Positions 1-8,176 of a stretch of DNA of 64,000 nt are shown here, piece by piece. Numbering within the stretch: the first letter of the stretch is position 1; each line of letters opens with the position of its first letter. The translations under genes were made by a program, and so were the position numbers. The notes beneath the pieces are model-generated. The model ran no database searches. It was not told the origin of the DNA and saw only the letters and a list, made by a program, of their open reading frames with translations. The stretch is from the NCBI GenBank assembly GCA_946407745.1, contig CAMJPQ010000001.1:62001-126000 (forward strand), given 5' to 3'. This DNA is from an uncultured Clostridia bacterium (lineage in GTDB: Bacteria > Bacillota > Clostridia > Christensenellales > Aristaeellaceae).

Positions 1-3000
1 CGTCCAATTCCTCCAGTACCAAGCAGGAAACTGAACAGGCTGAGACTGCAGCGCCTGTATGGCCCTGGCTGATTGCGATCAGTGCCGCATACATCGCGGC
101 AGGGCTGCTGATGATGAGGTGGCTCGGCACACGGAAAGCGTCGCAGCGGCGCAGACAGCGTGCACCATGGTGGCTGTGGGCAGGCCTGGTCCTGGCATTT
201 GTGATACGCGTTGCCCTCTCGCTCAGTGTGGCCGGTTATTCAGTCGACGTCAACTGCTTCAGCAGCTGGGGCGGCAGGATGGCGACCGGAGGACCGCGGA
301 CCTTTTATCAGGAAGGCTATTTCTGTGACTATCCGCCTGCCTATATGCTTGTGCTGGGCCTGAACGGCCTGCTGAGCGGCGCAATGCCGGCTGGTGCTGT
401 TATTGGTGTGGTTCCGGTACAGGTTTTCATCAACACGTTGCTGCCAATGCTCTGCGATATTGGCATTGCCTGCTTTGTGTACCTGGTGGCTCAAAGCGTC
501 ACAATCAGCCGCGGTGCCTACATGAGCCGTGAACAGGCGGCTGCCTTCTCGCTGCTGGTTGCCTTCAATCCCCTGCTGGTGCTCAACAGCGCCTGCTGGA
601 AGCAGATTGATTCAGTGCTGGCGCTGCTCCTCATGCTGGTGGCATGGCTTGCCATTAAGAAGCAGTGGCAGTGGCTGATGCCGGTGTACATACTGTCGGT
701 ACTGGTCAAGCCGCAGGCGCTGATGCTGGGGCCCCTTGGCCTTGGCGTGCTGGTGCTGGAGTGGGTCAAAAATAAAAATTCTCACCGCGATATGCTGCTC
801 GGCATCGCCTGGTCCGCGCTGACAGCTCTTGTGATCATCCTGCCCTTTGGGCTCGGACAGACACACTTCGGATGGCTGATTGAAATCTATCAGTCCACTC
901 TGTCTTCTTACGGCTATGCGACGGTCAATACGGCAAACCTGTATTATCTTGTCGGGGCCAACTGGCAGCCGGTGGAGCAGACAGCGCATATTGCTGTGCC
1001 TCTCGCGCTTGCTGCGCTGAGCGCAGCCTGGGGCGTGTGGTGTGCCTTCGCGATGCGCTGCGAAGGTGAGAAGCTGCGGGTGACGCACCCCGAGTGCATG
1101 CTGATGGCGCTGTTCATCGTCTTCTTCGCTCTGACTGCCATATTGAGGCTTGGCTGGCAGTGGGTCGGCTACGGTGCCATTGCGTTTGCATTTGCAGTGG
1201 TGCTTCCACTGCTTTTCCGGTCGCAGAAGATCGAGCATCTTCCTCTGCTGGGCGGCGTGTTGTTCCTGCTGCTTTATGTGCTCAGCGTGAAGATGCACGA
1301 GCGGTATCTCTTCCCTGCCATTGCGTTCTTTGCCATGGCTTACGCGCTGCGCAGAGACTGGCGGACGCTGGTTCTGCTTCTTGCGACAAGCGTGACGGTA
1401 TTCATCAATGAGGGAATACCGCTGGACAACAGCATCCGCCTCGGCGCCACAATGGGACACCTGAACAGTGACACAGCCTGGCTGGCCTCGATCCTATCAG
1501 CCGCAAACCTGGCCTGTGTGCCGCTGGCGCTGTGGCTTTGCTCAGACATCTGCATGGCAAAGCAGGCGGAGACACTGCGCGAGCAGGAGGAAAACGAGGA
1601 TGGTTCAGCCAGACGTGACCCTGCCGGCTTCAATGCGGATCCCAGCCTGCACTGGAAGCGGCTGGATACGGTGCTGTGCATTGGCCTGACCGTGATTTAC
1701 GCTGTAGTTGGGTTCTGGAATCTCGGCTCTGTCCGCGCACCGCAGAATGCATGGACCTCCACAACGGCCAATGAACAGGTAGTTCTTGATCTGGGACAGC
1801 ATTTCAACAATTTCTCGATGACTTATTTCTGCCGCGTGAGCTATCACGATTTTACTGTGGCAGTGAGTGACGACGGTGAAAACTGGTCAGAGGAATACTG
1901 GGCGCAGATGAAACAGGGTAACTGCTACCGATGGATGTATCTGATGCCCTCTGTGGAAAGCGAGGGCTCCAGGACCTATACCGGCGGCAACAGCTATGAA
2001 GAGGTGCAGAAGCTGTCCGGACGCTATGTGCGCATCACTGCGCAGCAGATCAACCTGAACCTGTGCGAAGTTCTCTTCTTTGAGACGGAAGCGGTGGAAC
2101 AGACATGGACCGATGCTGCCGGCGAACATACAGAGACCGTGCTGCAGGCCGGCAGGCAGCTGATACCGGCTTTTGTTGCTCAGTACAACATGAATGAGGA
2201 ATCCACACTGGTTTCCTCCGGCGCGAACCTCATCGATGAACAGGACACAATGGAGGGGCAGCCCGGGTGGTACAATTCCACCTACTTCGATGAAATCTAT
2301 CATGCCCGCACTGCATACGAGCATGCCCATGGCACGGTGCCCTATGAAACCACGCACCCGCCGCTGGGCAAGGTGATCATGAGCTGGTTTGTCTCCCTAT
2401 TTGGCATGACACCGTTTGGCTGGCGGTTTGCCGGCTGCCTCATGGGTGTGCTGATGGTCCCGGCAATGTACCTGCTTGGCAAACAGCTGACCAAGAAAAC
2501 CGGTCTCGCTTTTACAGCGGCAGCACTGATGTCGCTTGACTGCATGCATTTTACACAGACCCGCATTGCGACGATTGACAGCTTTGCAGTGCTGTTCATC
2601 ATTCTGGGCTTCCTCTTCATGCTGCGCTTCCTGCAAAGGGATATCGTTGCAGAGCCGATTTGCAGAGTGCTGCCGGATCTGGCTCTGTCCGGCTTCTTCA
2701 TGGGCTGTGCAGTGGCGTCAAAATGGATTGGCGTATATGCTGGGTGCGGCCTGGCAGTGCTGTTTTTCTGGAATTGTGTGCGCCATCTGCGGCTGGCTTC
2801 TTCCGCCCGCACGGCGCTGAAGGACAAAAACAGAGCAGAGCAGGAACGGGCTGCGCTTCTTGAAAGAGCAAACGGGACCACGAAGCGATTGATCATGCTG
2901 TGCGCATGGTGCCTTCTCTTCTTTTTGGCTGTGCCGCTGCTGGTTTACCTGCTCTCCTACATTCCTTATTTCCGCTATATGCATACCTCCTCTCTGGGTG

Positions 3001-3614
3001 AATGGCTGAGGCTTGTGATCGACGCACAGGAGGGAATGCTCAGCTACCACTCAACACCGGGACTGGGTATGGATCATCCCTTCTACTCCCCTTGGCATGA
3101 ATGGCCGATCATCGCGCGACCGATGTATTACGCCTCCGCGCATTATATGCCCAAGGGCTACAGCATGGCGCTGTTCTGCTTCGGCAACCCGGCGGTATGG
3201 CTTGTCGGTCTCGCCGGACTGGCTTTCACGCTTATCAAATGGGCTTCGGGCCATTTATACAGGCTGAAGGGAAATGACTTCCTTCTGCATGCTGACCGCC
3301 CCGACTGGGATGTATCCGCTGCATTTGTTCTGATTGGCTTCCTTGCTCAGTTCCTTCCGTGGATGCTGGTTCCACGCGGCACATACATCTATCATTATTT
3401 TGCTTCCGTTCCGTTCCTGATTCTGTCGACGGTGCTGCTGCTGGAAATGGTATCCAGACGTTGGCCTGCTGTCGGAAAAGCGATTGTTATTGTCTATCTG
3501 GTGGTGTGCCTGGTCTTCTTCATTGCATGGTATCCATACGCAAGCGGCATCACGGCACCCTATGCCTGGCTGGACTTTATGAAGAAGTTCCTGCATGTAT
3601 ACTATTCAGTGTGA
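1..3614 (+). CDS. Double GT-C glycosyltransferase with central discoidin-like domain (5' truncated)
   Basis: The frame is open to the left edge (first full codon at base 3), so the true start lies upstream; a hydrophobic helix is encoded before the first ATG (111). Three parts are visible. Bases ~3-1560 encode a multi-pass GT-C-like half with an acidic loop (SVDVNCFSSWGG, then CDYPPAY). Bases ~1680-2110 encode a membrane helix and a beta-rich discoidin/F5-8C-like segment (LDLGQHF, SDDGENW, RYVRITA). Bases ~2270-3610 encode a protein O-mannosyltransferase (PMT) type half with the acidic FDEIYHA motif, THPPLGK and a C-terminal multi-helix block. GT-C enzymes of this family move sugars from polyprenyl-phosphate donors to protein or glycan on the outer membrane face. 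Acceptor and sugar are unknown. A terminator follows at once, so this is probably the last gene of its unit. Confidence 0.85.
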   Translation, partial: SNSSSTKQETEQAETAAPVWPWLIAISAAYIAAGLLMMRWLGTRKASQRRRQRAPWWLWAGLVLAFVIRVALSLSVAGYSVDVNCFSSWGGRMATGGPRTFYQEGYFCDYPPAYMLVLGLNGLLSGAMPAGAVIGVVPVQVFINTLLPMLCDIGIACFVYLVAQSVTISRGAYMSREQAAAFSLLVAFNPLLVLNSACWKQIDSVLALLLMLVAWLAIKKQWQWLMPVYILSVLVKPQALMLGPLGLGVLVLEWVKNKNSHRDMLLGIAWSALTALVIILPFGLGQTHFGWLIEIYQSTLSSYGYATVNTANLYYLVGANWQPVEQTAHIAVPLALAALSAAWGVWCAFAMRCEGEKLRVTHPECMLMALFIVFFALTAILRLGWQWVGYGAIAFAFAVVLPLLFRSQKIEHLPLLGGVLFLLLYVLSVKMHERYLFPAIAFFAMAYALRRDWRTLVLLLATSVTVFINEGIPLDNSIRLGATMGHLNSDTAWLASILSAANLACVPLALWLCSDICMAKQAETLREQEENEDGSARRDPAGFNADPSLHWKRLDTVLCIGLTVIYAVVGFWNLGSVRAPQNAWTSTTANEQVVLDLGQHFNNFSMTYFCRVSYHDFTVAVSDDGENWSEEYWAQMKQGNCYRWMYLMPSVESEGSRTYTGGNSYEEVQKLSGRYVRITAQQINLNLCEVLFFETEAVEQTWTDAAGEHTETVLQAGRQLIPAFVAQYNMNEESTLVSSGANLIDEQDTMEGQPGWYNSTYFDEIYHARTAYEHAHGTVPYETTHPPLGKVIMSWFVSLFGMTPFGWRFAGCLMGVLMVPAMYLLGKQLTKKTGLAFTAAALMSLDCMHFTQTRIATIDSFAVLFIILGFLFMLRFLQRDIVAEPICRVLPDLALSGFFMGCAVASKWIGVYAGCGLAVLFFWNCVRHLRLASSARTALKDKNRAEQERAALLERANGTTKRLIMLCAWCLLFFLAVPLLVYLLSYIPYFRYMHTSSLGEWLRLVIDAQEGMLSYHSTPGLGMDHPFYSPWHEWPIIARPMYYASAHYMPKGYSMALFCFGNPAVWLVGLAGLAFTLIKWASGHLYRLKGNDFLLHADRPDWDVSAAFVLIGFLAQFLPWMLVPRGTYIYHYFASVPFLILSTVLLLEMVSRRWPAVGKAIVIVYLVVCLVFFIAWYPYASGITAPYAWLDFMKKFLHVYYSV

Positions 3615-3675
3615 CCGGTGAACTGTTCCCGAACGGGGTGGCTTCTGTGAAGCAGCATTCAGAATGAACCATTGA

Positions 3676-3726
3676 AAAGCATCTGCTGATGAACGTGCCT
3701 GGCGCATCGGCAGATGCTTCTTTTTT
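3676..3726 (+). terminator. Rho-independent terminator after the glycosyltransferase gene
   Basis: AAGCATCTGCTGATG pairs with CATCGGCAGATGCTT across a short loop, followed by TTTTTT. It ends the upstream glycosyltransferase unit and separates it from the RNase J gene. Confidence 0.9.
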
Positions 3727-3920
3727 ACAAGCGCCCTTTATTCGACGTAATAATGAACAGAAATGTTATGGTATCCCGCTGTGCAGAGGTTCCGGAGAGG
3801 GCTGTCATGACAGATGGCCTTTACCGCCTGCTCAGATCGCCTGGCTGCAGCGGCATTGCACCGATGCGTAAAATGTCATCAAAAATAGTCATTTAGGCAA
3901 ATTCGTTACCGAATGATGTA

Positions 3921-3949
3921 TTGCCATGCATTTAAAAATGTGCTATCAT
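3921..3949 (+). promoter_or_regulatory. Sigma-A type promoter of the RNase J gene
   Basis: TTGCCA, 17 bases, TATCAT, with TG upstream of the -10 (TGCTATCAT). Predicted start is near 3956, giving a leader of about 125 bases before the GTG start at 4082. Confidence 0.7.
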
Positions 3950-3974
3950 ATCATGGGTTATAACAATTGAGTAA

Positions 3975-4037
3975 AATACACGAAATGACGAACAAGTGTA
4001 TTATTCCGCCCATACGGCATCAATGTGTATTGGTGCC
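3975..4037 (+). promoter_or_regulatory. Structured 5' leader of the RNase J gene
   Basis: AATACAC (3975-3981) is complementary to two identical GTGTATT copies, at 3996-4002 and 4025-4031. The second copy overlaps the loop of a separate hairpin formed by GGCATCAA (4016-4023) and TTGGTGCC (4030-4037). The pairings are partly exclusive. A regulatory role is inference. Confidence 0.4.
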
Positions 4038-4081
4038 TGAATAGAGCGTTATCTCAATTCTTCATTGAAAGGAGGTTTCCA

Positions 4082-5758
4082 GTGAGTTCACAGGCAAAAG
4101 GAGTTCCTACCAGCAAATTGCGTATCGTATCCCTCGGCGGTGTGGATGAGATTGGAAAGAATATGTACGTCTTCGAGTATGAAGACGATATTGTTGTCGT
4201 TGACTGCGGTTCTATTTTCCCCAAGGAGGATATGCTGGGCGTTGATCTGGTCATTCCGGATGTAACTTACCTGGTGCAGAAAAAGAGAAATGTGCGCGGA
4301 TACCTGCTGACCCACGGCCATGAGGACCACATCGGCGCAACTCCGTATATTTTAAGGCAGGTTCCGGCACCGCTGTACGGAACCAAACTGACGCTGGCGC
4401 TGGTGGATCTGAAGCTGAAGGAGCACCGGATCGCAGGCGTGCCGATGCAGGTGGTTCAGCCGCGCGATACAGTGCAGCTCGGGAAGTTTTCAGCGCAGTT
4501 TATCCACGTCAGTCATTCTATAGCCGGCGCCTGCGCCATTGCGCTCACCTGCCCAGCGGGAACAGTCATCTGCTCCGGCGATTTCAAAATTGACTATACG
4601 CCGATTGATGGAGAGGTCATCGATTTACACACCCTCGCTGCCTATGGCGAGCGCGGTGTGATGGCCATGCTCTGTGAATCGACCAATGTTGAGCGCCCCG
4701 GCTTTACAATGAGTGAACTGAAGGTCGGTGAAACATTTGATAAGATGTTTCAGCAGGCCAAGGGCCGCGTTATCGTGGCCATGTTTGCCAGTAACATCCA
4801 CAGGATGCAGATGGTGATCGATGCGGGCATTTCATACGGCAGGCGTGTCTGCTTTATTGGCCGGAGCATGGTCAATGTAAGCCACGTTGCCATGGAAATC
4901 GGTGAACTGCGAGTGCCGGATGACTACCTGATCGAGGCGGACGACCTGGATCAGTTCATGGACGATCAGGTTCTGGTGATGACCACCGGCTCGCAGGGTG
5001 AGCCGATGGCGGGACTGACCAGAATGGCTTATGCTGAGCATCGCAAGCTGCAGATTCGCCCCAGCGACATGGTCATCATTTCAGCGACGCCGATACCGGG
5101 AAACGAAAAGTTTATCAGCAGGGTGATTAATCAGCTCTATCGGTGCGGGGCAACCGTCATCTATTCTGCCATGGCTGAGGTGCATGTATCCGGCCACGCC
5201 TGTCAGGAAGAACTGAAACTGATGCATGCGCTGGTCCGGCCCAAATACTTTATCCCTGTGCACGGCGAATACCGCATGCTGTGGCAGCACGCAATACTGG
5301 CTGAAAGCATGGGAATGGACGGCCGGAACATTGTCATACCTGAGCTGGGACAGGTCATCGAGATGAACGAGGAGGAGCTGTCTCTGGGCGAGGTGGTGCC
5401 TACGGGCACCGTGCTGGTGGACGGCCTTGGTGTGGGCGACGTGGGCAACGTGGTGCTGCGCGACCGCAAGCATCTTTCCGAGGACGGACTGATCATAGTG
5501 GTGATGGCTATTGACCGTGATGAGGCGAAGCTGTTGAGCGGGCCGGATATCGTCAGCCGGGGCTTCATCTACGTAAGGGAAAACGAAGACATCATCGATA
5601 ATACGCGCGAGCTCGTGCGGCAGCTGCTGTTCTCCACCAGCCTTGCCGGTGAGAACTGGCCTGATCTCAAAAACAGAATCAAGGATGAGGTGCATCGCTT
5701 CATCTTCGACAAAATCAAACGTAATCCGATGATTCTGCCAATCATACTGGATGTCTGA
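4082..5758 (+). CDS. rnj: Ribonuclease J
   Basis: 558 aa, the usual RNase J length. This metallo-beta-lactamase/beta-CASP ribonuclease has endo- and 5'-3' exonuclease activity and drives mRNA turnover and rRNA maturation in Bacillota. The zinc motif HGHEDH lies at residues 78-83; later ligand motifs include HVSHSIAG, GDFK and PVHGEYRML; a C-terminal domain follows. The start is GTG 4082, 6 bases after AAAGGAGG; an in-frame GTG at 4025 sits inside the leader hairpin and has no ribosome-binding site. It is a single-gene unit with its own promoter and terminator. Whether it is J1 or J2 cannot be told from the window. Confidence 0.95.
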   Translation: MSSQAKGVPTSKLRIVSLGGVDEIGKNMYVFEYEDDIVVVDCGSIFPKEDMLGVDLVIPDVTYLVQKKRNVRGYLLTHGHEDHIGATPYILRQVPAPLYGTKLTLALVDLKLKEHRIAGVPMQVVQPRDTVQLGKFSAQFIHVSHSIAGACAIALTCPAGTVICSGDFKIDYTPIDGEVIDLHTLAAYGERGVMAMLCESTNVERPGFTMSELKVGETFDKMFQQAKGRVIVAMFASNIHRMQMVIDAGISYGRRVCFIGRSMVNVSHVAMEIGELRVPDDYLIEADDLDQFMDDQVLVMTTGSQGEPMAGLTRMAYAEHRKLQIRPSDMVIISATPIPGNEKFISRVINQLYRCGATVIYSAMAEVHVSGHACQEELKLMHALVRPKYFIPVHGEYRMLWQHAILAESMGMDGRNIVIPELGQVIEMNEEELSLGEVVPTGTVLVDGLGVGDVGNVVLRDRKHLSEDGLIIVVMAIDRDEAKLLSGPDIVSRGFIYVRENEDIIDNTRELVRQLLFSTSLAGENWPDLKNRIKDEVHRFIFDKIKRNPMILPIILDV

Positions 5759-5765
5759 ACAACCG

Positions 5766-5795
5766 ACGGAAGGCAGCTAGCTGCTTTCCGTTTTC
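5766..5795 (+). terminator. Terminator after the RNase J gene
   Basis: ACGGAAGGCAGCT pairs with AGCTGCTTTCCGT (one G-U pair), followed by a T run. The stretch from here to 5940 shows no credible gene. Confidence 0.85.
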
Positions 5796-5940
5796 GTTGT
5801 ATAGCTAGAGCAATACCGCACAATTCAGTGGCGCATCTGGCGGTGCCCTTTGTGCCATTCACCTCTTGCAGATTTTTCGACTTGCAACCACAAGCCTTCA
5901 AAAACTGCAATCGTGCCTGACGCAAAGTTCATCCGCCACC

Positions 5941-5969
5941 TGACCACCTCGTTTGCGTGGTGCTATCAT
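5941..5969 (+). promoter_or_regulatory. Probable promoter of the xylanase gene
   Basis: TGACCA, 17 bases, TATCAT, with the extended TGC before the -10, matching the TGCTATCAT of the RNase J promoter. The -35 is weak. Confidence 0.5.
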
Positions 5970-6008
5970 AGATTTCCGCATTACAAGCATTGAAAGGGGG
6001 GCATCTTC

Positions 6009-7541
6009 TTGAAGACTGTGCGTGTGCTGCTGAGCGTATTACTACTGGTTATTCTTGCCACTGCCTCATTGGGAGAGGAAGCGGCTATGGAACAAATCTA
6101 TCAGTCTGATTTTACTGCCGGTGAGGACGGGTGGTACCCTCGCTCTATGGGAACCGCGCAGCTGGCAGCGGCGCCTGATGGGGCTATGCTGATTACGGGC
6201 AGAGAAAACGACTGGAATTCACCGGGGCGGGATTTTGAAATGATTCCTGGCCTCCGCTACAGTTTTTCGGTGGAGGTAAAGCAGGATGAGGTCGATACCG
6301 CATCGTTTATGATCTCCATCGCTCACTCAGCAGGCGGCCAGGAGAGTTATGAAAACCTGGGACGCGGACAGGCTGCACGTGGTGAATGGGTGACCGTCAA
6401 TGGCGCATGGATGGCCTCCGCTTTTGACCGCTATGTGCTGTATGTGGAAACCACAGGTGCGCCGACGCTATCTTTTGCCTTCCGTAATTTTACTGTATTG
6501 CAGGAAAAGGCGGATTTTGAGCAGGAGGAAATCCCTTCCCTTTCGCAGCTTTATCAGGATTATTTTGACTTCGGTACTGCGGTGACCAGGTTTGAGGCGC
6601 AAAATAAGGCACGAATGGATTTCTATGCCTCGCAGTTCAACCTGATGACGCCTGGAAATGAGATGAAGCCGGATTCCCTGATTGATGTTCGTGCTTCCCG
6701 TGAGCTGGCAAAGGAAGACCAGACGCAGGTGGCGGTGAAGTTTGACGATGTGACGCCTCTGCTGGATTATGCCAGAGACAACGGCATCAAGCTTCACGGA
6801 CATGTATTTGTGTGGCATTCCCAGACGCCGGAGGCCTTCTTCCACGAAAACTATGATCTGGCGAAGCCGCTTGTCAGCCGTGAGATCATGCTCTCCAGAC
6901 TGGAGCATTTCATGGCGAAAACATTTGCATATGTTGAAGAAAACTATCCCGGCCTGTTTGTTTCATGGGACATTGTGAATGAAGCGATTGACGACAGCAC
7001 AGGCAAGCTGCGCTCTTCCAACTGGCTGAAGGTTGTTGGCGAGGATTACCTGCTCAGAGCCTTTGAACTGGCAAGGCGAGTCGCACCTGAAGGGCTGAAG
7101 CTGTACTACAACGACTATAATACTGCGGTTCCGAAGAAGCAGGACGGAATAGTCAAGCTGCTCAAGGAACTAGTTGCCGAAGGCAACATCGACGGCTATG
7201 GCTTTCAGATGCACCACGACATTGCCTATCCAACCGTGTCTTCGATCCGTGCCAGCGTTGAGCGGGTCGCGCTGCTGGGACTCAAGCTTCGGGTGAGTGA
7301 GCTGGATATCACTATACCGAACAATACTGAAGCACAGCTGGCAAAGCAGGCAGAGGAATACGGTGCGATTCTGCGCCTTCTGCTCCCCTACTCCGGTCAG
7401 CTGGAGGCTGTGCAGGTCTGGGGCGTTTCCGACAACCTCAGCTGGCGGGCCAGCGGTTATCCACTGCTGTTTGACGGCAGCCAGCAGCCCAAGCCCGCAT
7501 TTTGGGCCGTTGTGGACGCGCTTGAGGACAAAGCTCCCTGA
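6009..7541 (+). CDS. Secreted GH10 endo-1,4-beta-xylanase with N-terminal carbohydrate-binding module
   Basis: 510 aa. A signal peptide covers residues 1-22. A beta-sandwich module (~29-165) resembles CBM4/9/22-type xylan-binding modules. The GH10 barrel spans ~178-505: the substrate-contact motif TPGNEMK, HGHVFVWHSQ, the acid/base Glu325 in WDIVNEA and the nucleophile Glu431 in SELDI are all present. It should cut internal beta-1,4 xylose links of xylan outside the cell. The start is TTG at 6009, 7 bases after GAAAGGGGGG; no ATG fits. No sugar transporter or regulator adjoins it; it stands alone between RNase J and rplI. AraD at 22 kb could use arabinose released from arabinoxylan, but that link is inference. 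Confidence 0.93.
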   Translation: MKTVRVLLSVLLLVILATASLGEEAAMEQIYQSDFTAGEDGWYPRSMGTAQLAAAPDGAMLITGRENDWNSPGRDFEMIPGLRYSFSVEVKQDEVDTASFMISIAHSAGGQESYENLGRGQAARGEWVTVNGAWMASAFDRYVLYVETTGAPTLSFAFRNFTVLQEKADFEQEEIPSLSQLYQDYFDFGTAVTRFEAQNKARMDFYASQFNLMTPGNEMKPDSLIDVRASRELAKEDQTQVAVKFDDVTPLLDYARDNGIKLHGHVFVWHSQTPEAFFHENYDLAKPLVSREIMLSRLEHFMAKTFAYVEENYPGLFVSWDIVNEAIDDSTGKLRSSNWLKVVGEDYLLRAFELARRVAPEGLKLYYNDYNTAVPKKQDGIVKLLKELVAEGNIDGYGFQMHHDIAYPTVSSIRASVERVALLGLKLRVSELDITIPNNTEAQLAKQAEEYGAILRLLLPYSGQLEAVQVWGVSDNLSWRASGYPLLFDGSQQPKPAFWAVVDALEDKAP

Positions 7542-7597
7542 TTGCTTCGCAGCGCCAAGACGGCGGAAAACCATTCTGCAATGGCATAAATGCCGCC

Positions 7598-7626
7598 TTG
7601 CAAAACGCGTGGGGCTGTTGTATAAT
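7598..7626 (+). promoter_or_regulatory. Sigma-A type promoter of rplI-dnaB
   Basis: TTGCAA, 17 bases, TATAAT. It lies about 95 bases before rplI and gives the pair its own transcription start after the xylanase gene. Confidence 0.75.
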
Positions 7627-7720
7627 TGTGTCTGTGCTAATCGGAGAGCGGCAAAGAATGAACGGAAAGCATTGAACCGCTCTGAAACGATGACACAAGC
7701 GCACTTGGAGGAATGAGAAC

Positions 7721-8173
7721 ATGAAGGTTATACTGCTTCAGGATGTAAAGAATATCGGCAAAAGGGATGACATTGTCAGTGTCTCCGACGGTTATGCCCG
7801 CAATTTTCTCTTCCCGAAGAAGCTTGCCGCAGAAGCGACCGCCGGCGGCGTAAAGGAAGTGCAGCGCAAGCGTGCCGCTGAAGAAGCGCGCGAAGCGGAA
7901 CGGCGTGAGGCGGCCAATCAGAAAGCGGTACAGCTGAAGCATAAGGTGATCAACCTGAATGTGAAGTGCGGTGAAAAGGGCAGGCTGTACGGCTCGGTGA
8001 CCACTGCCGAGATTGCTGAGGCGCTGGAAAAACAGCATGGCGTGAAGGTGGACAAAAAGAAGATCGAGCTCAGCGAGCAGATCAAGCAGGTTGGCGACGT
8101 GCAGGTCAGCGTATGGCTGTATTCCGGTGTGACTGTGCCGATGGTGGTGCATGTTGCCCCTATGGAGAAATAA
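7721..8173 (+). CDS. rplI: Large ribosomal subunit protein bL9
   Basis: 150 aa, full length. The N-terminal rRNA-binding domain begins with the L9 signature MKVILLQDVKNIGKRDD, followed by GYARNFLFP, a charged connecting helix (~41-75) and the C-terminal domain with GRLYGSVT. L9 binds 23S rRNA at the base of the L1 stalk. A GGAGG ribosome-binding site precedes the ATG. dnaB starts 3 bases after the stop, so the two are co-transcribed. In many Bacillota a gdpP-type DHH phosphodiesterase gene precedes rplI; here that position holds the xylanase gene. Confidence 0.97.
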   Translation: MKVILLQDVKNIGKRDDIVSVSDGYARNFLFPKKLAAEATAGGVKEVQRKRAAEEAREAERREAANQKAVQLKHKVINLNVKCGEKGRLYGSVTTAEIAEALEKQHGVKVDKKKIELSEQIKQVGDVQVSVWLYSGVTVPMVVHVAPMEK

Positions 8174-8176
8174 TCA

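Noticed and set aside
3689..3896. Two overlapping 60-codon frames after the glycosyltransferase gene
   Set aside because: They start within the terminator, have no ribosome-binding site and no recognisable product.
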